Origin: Candidatus Gastranaerophilales bacterium
GTDB taxonomy: Bacteria; Cyanobacteriota; Vampirovibrionia; Gastranaerophilales; Gastranaerophilaceae
DNA: 39,429 nt
Assembly (NCBI GenBank): GCA_944323265.1
Contig: CALURX010000001.1
Location: 1-39,429 of the forward strand
Direction: 5' to 3'
A program made the position numbers and the translations under genes. Below, in pieces: positions 31,964 to 39,429 of this stretch. The stretch's first letter is position 1; each line of letters begins with the position of its first letter. Under the pieces are notes generated by a model. The model ran no database searches and was not told the origin of the DNA. It saw only the letters and a program-made list of their open reading frames with translations.

Positions 31964-33157
31964 ATGAGAAAAAATATAATAATTATAATATTTATTGCTA
32001 TGGCATTAATTGTCGGCAGAATGGTCTTGTCTAATATAGACAAGATAAAAACTGCTAAGCAGCGAGCTCTTGCAAAAACTCCTGCCGTTACAGTGGAGGA
32101 AGTTCAAACAAGAGAAGTTACAAGACAATATGAAGCAACAGCTCGTGTTGCCGCAAAATATAGAGTAGAAGTTCTGGCTCGTATTAATGGTTACCTTACG
32201 AAGAGTTTCTTTAAAGAAGGTGATTATGTAAAGGCCGGTCAGATTCTGTTTGAAATTGAGCCGCAACAGTATGAATACGCTGCAAGTCAGGCAAAGGCCA
32301 ATCTTGATAATGCAAAATCGCAATACACTTATTATGAAAAACAATTAGCACGCTATAAACAGCTTGTCCAGCAGGATTATATAGCACGTTCTGATTATGA
32401 TAATATTTTATCTCAAAGAGATGCTTATAAAGCGCAGGTAGCAAGTGCGGAAAGTGCGTATAGAGATGCACAGAGAAACCTTGGATATACAAGGGTTAAA
32501 TCTCCTGTTGACGGTCGTGTTGGTATGATATCTGTAACAGAAGGTAACTATGTTTCAATGAACAGCGGGCCTTTAACGACTATTAACAGTAACGATCCGA
32601 TGTATATCACATTCCCTATTGAATCAAAAAATTACGCTGAGCTGGTTCGAATTGATAAGTCCGCGAATGTAAACAGGGACGTAGAATTTATCTTTAGTTC
32701 CGGTCAAAAGTATAAATACAAAGGTGTTCAGGATTTTCATGATAACAAGATAGATGAGTCTACCGGTACTATTACAATGAGAGGAACATTCCCTAATCCG
32801 GATGACGAGCTTATTCATGGGGATTTCGGTAAAATTATTATTTATTCAAAAGAAAAAGATTCAACCCCTGTTATACCGCAGACAGCAACACTGGAGAATC
32901 AGGAAGGAAGATATGTCTTTATTTTGGATGAGAATAATTTACCCAAAATGTCTTATATAAAAACAATGGGCCAGACTGATGATGACAAGTGGATAATCCA
33001 GTCCGGAGTAAAAGCAGGGGATAGAATTTTAACAAGCGGATTGCAAAAGGTTGTTCCGGGCAATCCTGTAAGAATCGTGCAGGCTCCTGTAAAAGAAACA
33101 CAGCCGCAGAAAAAAGAAGGACTTTTTTCGAAAATTTTTAATAAGTTTAAAAAGTAA
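31964..33157 (+). CDS. RND efflux periplasmic adaptor (AcrA/MexA type)
   Basis: 397 residues. An N-terminal hydrophobic anchor (about 5-22) without a lipobox cysteine, then the lipoyl part (VEVLARINGYLTKSFFKEGD), a helical hairpin (about 100-165, with ASQAKANLDNAKSQYTYYEKQL), GYTRVKSPVDGRVGMISVTEGNYV and the beta-barrel and membrane-proximal domains. It couples the RND pump to an outer-membrane channel. The C-terminal tail is basic (GLFSKIFNKFKK). GGAGAG precedes the ATG at 31964 by 7 nt. It is separated from the first channel gene by 145 bp holding a degenerate MarR-type site, so it may have its own promoter. The pump gene follows after 15 nt. Confidence 0.95.
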   Translation: MRKNIIIIIFIAMALIVGRMVLSNIDKIKTAKQRALAKTPAVTVEEVQTREVTRQYEATARVAAKYRVEVLARINGYLTKSFFKEGDYVKAGQILFEIEPQQYEYAASQAKANLDNAKSQYTYYEKQLARYKQLVQQDYIARSDYDNILSQRDAYKAQVASAESAYRDAQRNLGYTRVKSPVDGRVGMISVTEGNYVSMNSGPLTTINSNDPMYITFPIESKNYAELVRIDKSANVNRDVEFIFSSGQKYKYKGVQDFHDNKIDESTGTITMRGTFPNPDDELIHGDFGKIIIYSKEKDSTPVIPQTATLENQEGRYVFILDENNLPKMSYIKTMGQTDDDKWIIQSGVKAGDRILTSGLQKVVPGNPVRIVQAPVKETQPQKKEGLFSKIFNKFKK

Positions 33158-33172
33158 CACAAAGGAAATATA

Positions 33173-36100
33173 ATGGCAGGCAACCTATTTATAAAACGTC
33201 CAAAATTGGCAATTGTAATATCTCTTGCAATAATTCTTGCAGGTTTGATAAGCTTAACCACTCTTCCGCTGGAAGAGTATCCGTCAATTACACCTCCGCA
33301 GGTTGTTGTTACAGCAACATACAGCGGCGCAAGTTCTGACGTTATAACATCTACCATTGCAGCCCCTGTTGAATTGCAGCTTAATGGTATTGAAGATATG
33401 CTTTATATGTACTCCGAATCCAAGAACGGTTCATATAAGCTGACACTATTTTTTGAAGTAGGTTCTGACCCGGATATGGCATTGGTAAACGTACAAAGCC
33501 AGCTTCAATTGGTAACACCAAGACTGCCTGAGGAAGTTAAGCGGTATGGATTGACCGTAAGAAAGTCAACAGGCGGTGCCGGATGTCTTTTGATGTCGCT
33601 CTCGTCGCCTAACGGAACGTATGACTCTCTGTTTCTTGCAAACTATGCAACGATGTTTATTAAAGATGAACTTGCGCGTATAAAAGGGTGCGGTCAGGTG
33701 CAAATATTTGGTGCCGGCGATTATTCAATGAGAATATGGCTAAAACCTGATAAAATGGCAAGTTTGGGGGTTTCTACTACAGATATTAACAACGCGGTCA
33801 CAGCCCAAAACGTTCAGACACCTGCCGGAAACATAGGTGTCGAGCCTATGGATACGCCTCAAGTATTAAAATTTACGTTGAGGACTAAGGGACGGCTTAA
33901 AACGGTTGAAGAATTTGAGAATATTGTTGTTAAGGCAAATACAGACGGCTCCAATGTAAAACTTAAAGATGTTGCGCGAATCGAACTGGGTGCGGAAAGT
34001 TATACTTCATCAGTAACTATTGGTGAAAAAAGCTCTGCAATGATTTCTATTGCCCAGCTTCCTGAGGCTAATACAATCGACTTGGTTAACCGTGTACAAG
34101 CTAAAATGAATGACCTAAGCAAGAAATTCCCTAACGATATGGAATACCATGTTCAATATGACATAACGGAGTTCGTTAGAGAATCTATTCATGAAGTTAT
34201 AAGCGCAATTGTACTTGCAATTATTCTGGTAAGTGCGGTTACATACTTATTCTTAGGAACGGCAAGAGCTGCGTTTATCCCTTTCTGCGCAATTCCGGTG
34301 TCTTTAATCGGAGTATTCATTTTTATGGCTCTGATGGGATTTTCTATAAACCTTTTGATTCTGTTCGGGTTGGTTTTAGCGGTTGGTCTCGTTGTTGACG
34401 ACGCTATCGTTGTACTTGAAAACACGCAAAGGCATATACAAGAAGGCAAAAATGCAAAAGAAGCTACTGAAATTACCATGCAGGAAGTTTTCGGGGCTGT
34501 TGTTGCAACTTCACTGGTGTTGATGGCAGTATTTGTTCCTGTATCATTTATGACAGGTATTACAGGCCAAATGTACAGACAATTTGCCGTATGTATTGCA
34601 ACATCTATCGGCCTTTCAACTATCGTTGCGCTGACACTTTCTCCGGCTCTCTGTTCTTTAATTCTCAAGTCAGGAGAAGAAAAAACAGACTTTGAATTTA
34701 TTCAAAAATTTGAAGACTGGTTTAACGGAGTAAGGGAAAAATATTTAAGCGTAGTAAGTTATTATGTTCACTCTCCAAAGAAAACCCTTCTCGTTCTTCT
34801 GGGAGTAATACTGTTTATTCTGTTTATGTTTAAAATAACTCCTACAGGCTTTCTTCCTGATGAAGACAGAGGCGCTTTATTTATTCAGGTACAGCTGCCT
34901 GACGGCGCTACGTTATCAAGAACAGCTGGGCTTGTAAATAATATTTCAAAAGAATTAACTACAATTCCGGGAGTTGAGTCTGTTATGCAGGTTAACGGTT
35001 TTTCAGGAGAAAATACGGCATTTGTAGTTGTCAGATTAAATCCGTGGTCAAAAAGAAAATCTGCTAAACTTTCTATTAACAGTATTATAAAGCAGGCTAC
35101 TGCAATAACTTCAAAGTACACAGAAGCCAATACCTTCGTAACCCAGCCGCCTGCAATTTCCGGCATGGGTATGTTTGGCGGTTTTGAATATCAGCTTCTG
35201 GATAAAGGTGACAGGACGCCGGATGAATTATATACACAGGCTCAATCGCTTCTTAGTGTAGCAAGACAGGATCCTGCATTTTCAAGTTTGTATACTTCTT
35301 ACACATCATCTCTGCCTCAGGTAATTGTTAAGATTGAAGAAGAAAAAGCAATGGCGCAGGGTGTTGAAATTGCTGAAATATATTCTACACTTGCTGCACA
35401 ATTCGGTGCAACATATATAAACGACTTTAATAAATACGGAAGAGTTTATCGTGTTTATATGCAGGCAGATGCTCCTTACAGAGCTACGATGAGTGATTTA
35501 AGCAAGATATATGTTAAAAATAAACAGGGTAAAATGGTTCCGATTTCTTCTGTTATAACAACGGAAAATATTGTCGGTCCATACTTACTAAACAGGTTTA
35601 ACATGTATCCATCTATTGTTATTAACGGAAACCCTGCTAACGGTGTAAGTTCCGGTGATGCGATGAAAGCTATGGAAGAAATCTCGGACAAAGTATTACC
35701 AAAAGACATGGATTTTGCCTGGTCGGGAACTTCTTTGCAAGAACAAATGTCTGCCGGACAAATCGGGCCTATTATTACTATGGCTCTGACATTTGTTTAC
35801 TTGTTCCTTGTTGCATTATATGAAAGCTGGACTTTACCTATTGCGGTATTGCTCGTATCTCCGGTTGCAATGCTTGGTGCGTTATTCTTCCAGTATGTAT
35901 CAGGATTGTCTCTTGATATTTATGCGCAGGTAGGGCTTGTAATGCTTATTGGTTTGAGTACAAAACAGGCTATTTTGATTGTTGAATTCGCAAAAGATGC
36001 GATGGAAAAAGACGGAATGAACTTTATTGATGCTGCTCTTCAGGCTGCCAAGCTCCGTTTTAGAGCTGTTATGATGACAAATATTGCGTTTATTTTAGGT

Positions 36101-36307
36101 TTGCTGCCTCTTGTATTTGCAAAAGGTGCAGGCGCAGGAAGCCGACATTCTATCGGGGTTTCAGTATTCGGAGGGATGCTTGCGGTTGCTTTCTTCGGAA
36201 GCATTCTGGTACCGGCATTTTTTGTACTTACAAATACAATGAAAGTTAATTTCCGCAGCTATATTTCACGTTTTAGGAATAAAAAGAACTATGAGAAAAA
36301 TAATTAA
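33173..36307 (+). CDS. RND multidrug efflux pump (AcrB/HAE1 family)
   Basis: 1044 residues, normal for HAE1 pumps. Twelve membrane segments with two large periplasmic loops. The proton-relay residues are D409 and D410 in the fourth segment ([18 protein letters not shown]) and K931 in the tenth ([19 protein letters not shown]), matching AcrB D407, D408 and K940. Other family marks are [13 protein letters not shown] at the N-terminus, [21 protein letters not shown] and [21 protein letters not shown]. It exports lipophilic drugs, bile acids or similar compounds with proton drive; substrate range cannot be read. AAAGGAAA precedes the ATG. The 3' end overlaps the second channel gene by 17 nt. Confidence 0.97.
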   Translation: MAGNLFIKRPKLAIVISLAIILAGLISLTTLPLEEYPSITPPQVVVTATYSGASSDVITSTIAAPVELQLNGIEDMLYMYSESKNGSYKLTLFFEVGSDPDMALVNVQSQLQLVTPRLPEEVKRYGLTVRKSTGGAGCLLMSLSSPNGTYDSLFLANYATMFIKDELARIKGCGQVQIFGAGDYSMRIWLKPDKMASLGVSTTDINNAVTAQNVQTPAGNIGVEPMDTPQVLKFTLRTKGRLKTVEEFENIVVKANTDGSNVKLKDVARIELGAESYTSSVTIGEKSSAMISIAQLPEANTIDLVNRVQAKMNDLSKKFPNDMEYHVQYDITEFVRESIHEVISAIVLAIILVSAVTYLFLGTARAAFIPFCAIPVSLIGVFIFMALMGFSINLLILFGLVLAVGLVVDDAIVVLENTQRHIQEGKNAKEATEITMQEVFGAVVATSLVLMAVFVPVSFMTGITGQMYRQFAVCIATSIGLSTIVALTLSPALCSLILKSGEEKTDFEFIQKFEDWFNGVREKYLSVVSYYVHSPKKTLLVLLGVILFILFMFKITPTGFLPDEDRGALFIQVQLPDGATLSRTAGLVNNISKELTTIPGVESVMQVNGFSGENTAFVVVRLNPWSKRKSAKLSINSIIKQATAITSKYTEANTFVTQPPAISGMGMFGGFEYQLLDKGDRTPDELYTQAQSLLSVARQDPAFSSLYTSYTSSLPQVIVKIEEEKAMAQGVEIAEIYSTLAAQFGATYINDFNKYGRVYRVYMQADAPYRATMSDLSKIYVKNKQGKMVPISSVITTENIVGPYLLNRFNMYPSIVINGNPANGVSSGDAMKAMEEISDKVLPKDMDFAWSGTSLQEQMSAGQIGPIITMALTFVYLFLVALYESWTLPIAVLLVSPVAMLGALFFQYVSGLSLDIYAQVGLVMLIGLSTKQAILIVEFAKDAMEKDGMNFIDAALQAAKLRFRAVMMTNIAFILGLLPLVFAKGAGAGSRHSIGVSVFGGMLAVAFFGSILVPAFFVLTNTMKVNFRSYISRFRNKKNYEKNN

Positions 36308-37775
36308 AATATTTTTAATAAGTTTTTTTATAACAGGTGTTCTGACACAAAATTGTCAGGCAGCTTTCTGGCACCATGGCGAAAGTTTAGGAAATGAAAT
36401 AAAAAAAGAAGAATATCCTGACAGCAAAGATGTTGAACCTAAAGTTGATAACAGTGATGAAGCTATGGTTATCAAGGGCGGTGTTGAGACTACAATGGAT
36501 ATTACCTTGGAGGAATGCTTAAAGTATGCTCTCGGTAATAATCCTAAGATTCAAGCTGCAATGCAGGATGTTTTCGCCTCTGACGCAAGGATAAGAGAAA
36601 CCTGGGCTGCATATTTTCCTCAATTCGGCTGGCAGACAGGATATACAAGAATCAGACAACTTCAATTGTCTGATGTATTCAGAAGAGATTTGATATTTAA
36701 CTACTTTGTTTTAGGACAAATCAGTGCTTCTCAAATGCTCTATGATTTTGGAGTAACGCAGAATCAGGCAACTATTAGAAAGTTAGATAATCAAGGATAC
36801 AAAATTACATTAACAGGGACTGTTAATACAGTTATATGCGATGTTAAGAATGCTTATTACAATCTTCAGTATGCTCTAGAGGCGAAAAAGGTTGCGGAAG
36901 ATATGGTAAAGCGCTATGAAGCTTTCTATGAACAAGCTAAGGCCTTTTATCAGGCCGGGACAAAGCCTAAAGTTGATGTTACAATCGCAGAGGTTAACCT
37001 AAGTAATTCTAAGCTTACCCTTATTCAAGCAGAAAATGCCGTTGATATTGCTATGGCAAAATTAAATAATACAATGGGACTTCCATATTCAAATAAATAC
37101 AAGGTTTCTGAAAATTTGCGGTATGAACCCTGTGATATAACGCTTGATTGTGCAATTAAAATGGCCCAGGAATCACGCCCTGAGTTTCAATTAGCCGATG
37201 TAAAAGTTGAAGAAGCAAGACAGAATGTAAAACTTGTAAAAAAATCATATTTCCCTCAGCTTACTCTTGAAGGGCAATACCAGATTGGTGGTAAATCTCC
37301 AACATCTAACTATGGTTATAACTTTGGCGGATACCTAAACTTCCCGACAATTAACGGTATGCTTATAAAAAATGAAATAAAAGAGGCACAAGCACTGCAC
37401 TCTAAAGAAATTGCAAATGCAAATGATACAAAAAATAATATCTACTATGAGGTTCAGGAATCTTACTACTCGCTAACTGAGAAAAAGAATAAAATTCCTG
37501 TTGCATTTTTGGGAGTTAAGCAGGCAAAAGAAAATTATGAACTATCTTACGGCAGATATAAGGTCGGTGTCGGCGACCCGATTGAATTAAAAGACGCTCA
37601 GGTGCAATATCAGAATGCAATGTTAACTTACTATCAGACAATGTATGAATACAATACGGCAAGGGCTACACTTGAAAAATCTATTGGTAAAAATATTGCT
37701 AATGGTGAGGTTCAGCTAGATACCGGCAAAACTAAAAAATCTAAATCTAAAACTAAATCAAAGCAGAATTCTTAG
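36291..37775 (+). CDS. TolC-family outer-membrane efflux channel 2
   Basis: 494 residues. A signal peptide ([20 protein letters not shown], cleavage near NCQA-A) is followed by an acidic linker (about 25-60), then the TolC repeat [24 protein letters not shown], and a second repeat [27 protein letters not shown]. It is more TolC-like than the first channel (which is NodT-like) and ends in a Lys/Ser-rich tail. The gene overlaps the RND pump gene by 17 nt, so it is the natural partner of that pump, which leaves the first channel for EmrAB or as a second exit. The start is preceded by AGGAATAAAAAGAACT. Confidence 0.92.
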   Translation: MRKIIKIFLISFFITGVLTQNCQAAFWHHGESLGNEIKKEEYPDSKDVEPKVDNSDEAMVIKGGVETTMDITLEECLKYALGNNPKIQAAMQDVFASDARIRETWAAYFPQFGWQTGYTRIRQLQLSDVFRRDLIFNYFVLGQISASQMLYDFGVTQNQATIRKLDNQGYKITLTGTVNTVICDVKNAYYNLQYALEAKKVAEDMVKRYEAFYEQAKAFYQAGTKPKVDVTIAEVNLSNSKLTLIQAENAVDIAMAKLNNTMGLPYSNKYKVSENLRYEPCDITLDCAIKMAQESRPEFQLADVKVEEARQNVKLVKKSYFPQLTLEGQYQIGGKSPTSNYGYNFGGYLNFPTINGMLIKNEIKEAQALHSKEIANANDTKNNIYYEVQESYYSLTEKKNKIPVAFLGVKQAKENYELSYGRYKVGVGDPIELKDAQVQYQNAMLTYYQTMYEYNTARATLEKSIGKNIANGEVQLDTGKTKKSKSKTKSKQNS

Positions 37776-37844
37776 TATATATAGTGTATTGTATCTTATT
37801 TGATTGTGATATATAATTTTATAACAAATAGGAGAAATAGAAGT

Positions 37845-38096
37845 ATGTTACCAATCATAACAGAAGAGATGGCATCTGAAATATTTACGGAAGTATTTCA
37901 GGATGTTCAGACTTGGAGGAAGAATATGGTACAGTATTTAAAGGAAGAAAATCCTGAAATTAACAGTGCTATATTAGAAGTTGCTAAATATGACGAAAAT
38001 ATCGACTTAAAAGCTGTTGCACTCGGTGCTTATTTATCATACAGAATGCTGGAAGTAGCTACAGAAAATGATGTTATTGGATCTATTGGCGAATAG
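37845..38096 (+). CDS. 83-residue protein of unknown function
   Basis: The likely start is the ATG at 37845, 8 nt after AGGAGAA; a TTG at 37800 would extend the frame by 15 codons but has no ribosome site. It is an acidic, helical-looking protein (MLPIITEEMASEIFTEVFQD), without signal peptide, membrane segment or cysteine. No family is recognised. A promoter with TATAAT-like sequence (ATATAATTTT, about 30 nt upstream) is possible, and a 14-bp stem terminator follows the stop, so it is a monocistronic unit. Confidence 0.65.
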   Translation: MLPIITEEMASEIFTEVFQDVQTWRKNMVQYLKEENPEINSAILEVAKYDENIDLKAVALGAYLSYRMLEVATENDVIGSIGE

Positions 38097-38110
38097 TTGT
38101 GGTTAATACT

Positions 38111-38145
38111 AAATACTTATTATTGTAAAGAAATAATAAGTATTT
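38111..38145 (+). terminator. terminator after the 83-residue gene
   Basis: AAATACTTATTATT (38111-38124), a 7-nt loop, then AATAATAAGTATTT (38132-38145) followed by TTATTTTA. A 14-bp AT-only stem with a T-rich tail, 15 nt after the stop codon. Confidence 0.75.
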
Positions 38146-38151
38146 TTATTT

Positions 38152-38161
38152 TACTAGCAAA
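38152..38161 (+). promoter_or_regulatory. TACTAGCAAA upstream element, copy C
   Basis: Exact TACTAGCAAA ending 48 nt before the ATG at 38210, identical to copy B upstream of 20837 (49 nt before its ATG). It is followed by a T10 run and TAATGT (38180-38185), a possible -10. Confidence 0.55.
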
Positions 38162-38209
38162 TTTTTTTTTTACGTACATTAATGTAATCAGAAAGAAAGG
38201 AAAAAGACA

Positions 38210-38524
38210 ATGCAAGTATCAAAAATTACATTAACAAATTTTAAAGGCGGTAAATTACCGCAGGCAGTAAAAAGAGCTGCAAAACCGGTTACAGAAGAAG
38301 TTAAACCTGATTTTAACGTATACGCTTATGGCGTGCCAACAGGGGATATGCCTAAGTCAATAATTAAAGCTAAAGAAGCAGCTACTCCTGCCAACTATTA
38401 TCCATATTCAACTCCTATTACGCAAAGCGAAACTACGCTGGTTGATGCTGCAAAAAAAGATACAATTGCCAAAGATAATAAATTTTATGAATATCTTTCG
38501 GCATCTATGCAAATTAAAAAGTAA
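38210..38524 (+). CDS. 104-residue tag-only protein with N-terminal NFKG
   Basis: It starts MQVSKITLTNFKGG, identical at 1-6 and 10-12 to the GH13 protein at 24538 (MQVSKISTVNFKAS). Beyond the tag there is no domain I recognise: a Lys/Pro/Ala/Tyr-rich, low-complexity stretch (PDFNVYAYGVPTGDMPK, ATPANYYPYSTPI) with no signal peptide, membrane segment or cysteine. It may be a structural or adaptor component of whatever the tag addresses (inference). AAAGGAAAAAGACA precedes the ATG. It is a single-gene unit with its own TACTAGCAAA element and a terminator that overlaps its stop codon. Confidence 0.72.
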   Translation: MQVSKITLTNFKGGKLPQAVKRAAKPVTEEVKPDFNVYAYGVPTGDMPKSIIKAKEAATPANYYPYSTPITQSETTLVDAAKKDTIAKDNKFYEYLSASMQIKK

Positions 38525-38550
38525 AAAACACCCCTTATGGGGTGTTTTTT
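38523..38550. terminator. bidirectional terminator between two convergent small genes
   Basis: AAAAAACACCCC, loop TTAT, GGGGTGTTTTTT: a perfect 12-bp stem that includes the A and T runs for both directions. The stop codons of the 38210 gene and the 38747 gene lie at its two edges. Confidence 0.95.
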
Positions 38551-38747
38551 TAAGCATTTTTCTTGCCTTCTTCTTTTTTTTGAGATTTTTTTGCTAGTTT
38601 TTCTTTCATTTCATGAGCTTTTTCTTTAATTTCTTCTGTCATATGACGAGTTTTTTCTTTGACATCTTCAGATGCGTCTTTCAAATCATGTTTTAATTTA
38701 CAAGCTTCATCTTTTATTTTATCTTTCATAGATTCTTTATCTGTCAT
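38550..38747 (-). CDS. 65-residue charged amphipathic-helix protein
   Basis: Almost wholly Lys, Glu, Asp, Met and Ala (MTDKESMKDKIKDEACKLKH, later EEIKEKAHEMKEKLAKK), with repeats of an EKxxxxxEEIKEKA type, so one long charged helix is expected. This composition is shared by LEA-like and CsbD/YtxH-type stress proteins and by apolipoprotein-like coats, but no family can be fixed. One cysteine (C16). Start ATG at 38747 with AAAGGAG upstream; the gene converges on the 38210 gene and shares its terminator. No signal peptide or membrane segment. Confidence 0.68.
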   Translation of the reverse strand: MTDKESMKDKIKDEACKLKHDLKDASEDVKEKTRHMTEEIKEKAHEMKEKLAKKSQKKEEGKKNA

Positions 38748-38874
38748 AATAAGGCTCCTTTCATAATCTAATTATTGATTATTTACCTCGAAATTTTATG
38801 CGATAATTGGAGTAAATCTTTTTATTAATGAAATATGAGTAAATTTAGTTTAATATGATTTCAAGGAGGCAGAA

Positions 38875-39207
38875 ATGGTTAATATTCTTCTAAGGTGGAT
38901 TGTATACGCACTTATCATTGTTTTTGTTTCATGGATAATTCCAGGTATTGAAGTTGATAATTTTATAAGTGCAATGCTTGTTTGCATAATTATGGCTCTT
39001 ATTAACACCTTTATTAAGCCGTTTTTGCAGATAATAACCCTTCCTGTAACTATAATAACATTCGGGTTATTTACATTTGTAATAAATGCCCTGATGCTTA
39101 TGCTTGCAGGCTGGATTGCTCCCGGGTTTGAAGTTGAGGGATTTGTGAGCGCCCTGCTTGGCTCATTGCTTCTTTCTTTGCTATCGCTTGGAGTCAGCAG
39201 AATATAA
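38875..39207 (+). CDS. YvlD-type (DUF360, phage-holin-IV-like) membrane protein
   Basis: 110 residues with about four hydrophobic segments and an internal similarity between halves: WIIPGIEVDNFISAMLVCII and WIAPGFEVEGFVSALLGSLL. The central INTFIKPFLQIITLPVTIITFGLFTFVINALML is the family signature. The family is widespread and is annotated as phage holin family 4 or YvlD; its role in non-phage loci is not settled (membrane-related stress in Bacillus). Nothing phage-like is nearby. AGGAGG precedes the ATG at 38875. An 11-bp inverted repeat follows the stop. Confidence 0.9.
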   Translation: MVNILLRWIVYALIIVFVSWIIPGIEVDNFISAMLVCIIMALINTFIKPFLQIITLPVTIITFGLFTFVINALMLMLAGWIAPGFEVEGFVSALLGSLLLSLLSLGVSRI

Positions 39208-39215
39208 GTTTAGAC

Positions 39216-39251
39216 AATACGGCAGATTGTAGAAAGGACTTCTGCCGTATT
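39216..39251. terminator. inverted repeat between yvlD-like and rlmH genes
   Basis: AATACGGCAGA (39216-39226) and TCTGCCGTATT (39241-39251) with a 14-nt loop. The 11-bp stem with a GC core sits between convergent genes, but the T-runs are poor. Confidence 0.65.
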
Positions 39252-39253
39252 CC

Positions 39254-39429
39254 TTATTTATGATAAGTTTCGTTGTTCAGAATCTTAAAACCTCTGTAAA
39301 TCTGCTCAACAAGCAGTAAACGTGCAAATTGGTGAAGAAAAGTCATTTTAGAAAGACTGAGTTTAAAATTTGCTCTTTTTGAGACATTTTTGGAGATACC
39401 ATAGGAAGAGCCTATGACAAATATCAGTT
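39254..39429 (-). CDS. rlmH: 23S rRNA (pseudouridine(1915)-N(3))-methyltransferase RlmH, C-terminal part
   Basis: A partial frame entering from the right edge and ending at a TAA at 39254. The 57 visible residues read [20 protein letters not shown], then [20 protein letters not shown] and [15 protein letters not shown]. This is the RlmH (SPOUT) C-terminus, with the VIG-GxxG SAM-binding knot loop, the SLSxMTxxHQ segment and the YHK terminus. RlmH methylates pseudouridine 1915 in helix 69 of 23S rRNA. About 100 residues (N-terminal) lie outside the window. Confidence 0.93.
   Translation of the reverse strand, partial: LIFVIGSSYGISKNVSKRANFKLSLSKMTFLHQFARLLLVEQIYRGFKILNNETYHK

Noticed and set aside
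34189-34668. A 159-codon minus-strand frame inside the RND pump gene.
   Set aside because: It is fully inside a strongly conserved gene, has no family resemblance and no promoter or ribosome site.
38875-39207. A possible prophage remnant because of the phage-holin-like annotation of this family.
   Set aside because: The family is a common chromosomal YvlD type, and no lysin, integrase or structural gene is nearby.
1-39429. CRISPR arrays, tRNA, rRNA or insertion sequences.
   Set aside because: I found no regularly spaced direct repeats, cloverleaf-like intergenic sequence or transposase-like frame; gaps between genes are all shorter than about 180 bp.

Overview
The window looks like a chromosomal segment of a low-GC, diderm, gut-type bacterium, most probably from the non-photosynthetic sister group of Cyanobacteria (Vampirovibrionia/Melainabacteria, order Gastranaerophilales). 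The reasons are an outer-membrane equipment set (TonB/ExbB/ExbD, RND and EmrAB pumps, two TolC-type channels), a protein resembling the cyanobacterial iron-sulfur protein LdpA, an anaerobe-style superoxide reductase with ferritin, and a group of cytosolic-looking proteins that begin with a short N-terminal tag ending in NFKA/NFKG/SFGAK. The lineage is inferred from gene content and not proven.

Layout. 1-3851 (minus): exbD (cut by the window edge), exbB, a TonB-like transducer, and two exported proteins that look like distant paralogues. 3963-6745 (plus): an FAD-dependent dehydrogenase and a FliI/YscN-type export ATPase. 6900-13184 (plus): a 1594-residue GH13 enzyme with very large insertions, followed by an AAA+ ATPase. 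13168-19702 (minus): a tightly packed seven-gene operon (YkgJ-type cysteine-cluster protein, rlmN, DUF115 protein, dtd, rsmH, FtsL-like protein, LdpA-like protein). 19790-20663 (plus): superoxide reductase and ferritin. 20837-26325 (plus): two unknown membrane proteins and a second GH13 enzyme. 26375-27190 (minus): a sugar O-acetyltransferase and a 60-residue protein. 27287-37775: a drug-efflux locus with emrB, emrA and marR on minus, and outer-membrane factor, RND adaptor, RND pump and a second outer-membrane factor on plus. 37845-39429: small proteins, a YvlD-type membrane protein and the C-terminal part of rlmH.

How parts work together. The efflux locus is centred on a perfect 22-bp palindrome between marR and the divergent outer-membrane factor gene. 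It contains a TATAAT hexamer on both strands, so one MarR dimer could shut both directions; a degraded copy lies before the RND genes. The superoxide reductase and ferritin genes overlap and form an oxidative-stress and iron-storage pair.

The most unusual signal is the tagged set. Two GH13 enzymes, a multi-pass membrane protein and a 104-residue domain-less protein share an N-terminal pattern of the form M-x-[IV]-x-x-I...N..F-[KG]-[AG]. Two of them, 13.7 kb apart, match at nine of their first twelve residues, including MQVSKI at 1-6 and NFK at 10-12. The three transcription units that begin with a tagged gene also share an upstream element (TACTAGCAAA, exact in two and 7/10 in the third) ending 47-49 nt before the start codon. 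I propose a co-regulated, N-terminally addressed polysaccharide-handling system; its destination is unknown.

Three genes (3851 minus, 5399 plus, 19702 minus) have a promoter-like -10 hexamer only 6-7 nt before the start codon and no Shine-Dalgarno, which suggests leaderless mRNAs. I see no tRNA, rRNA, CRISPR array, insertion sequence or phage module, and no gene-free stretch longer than about 180 bases.
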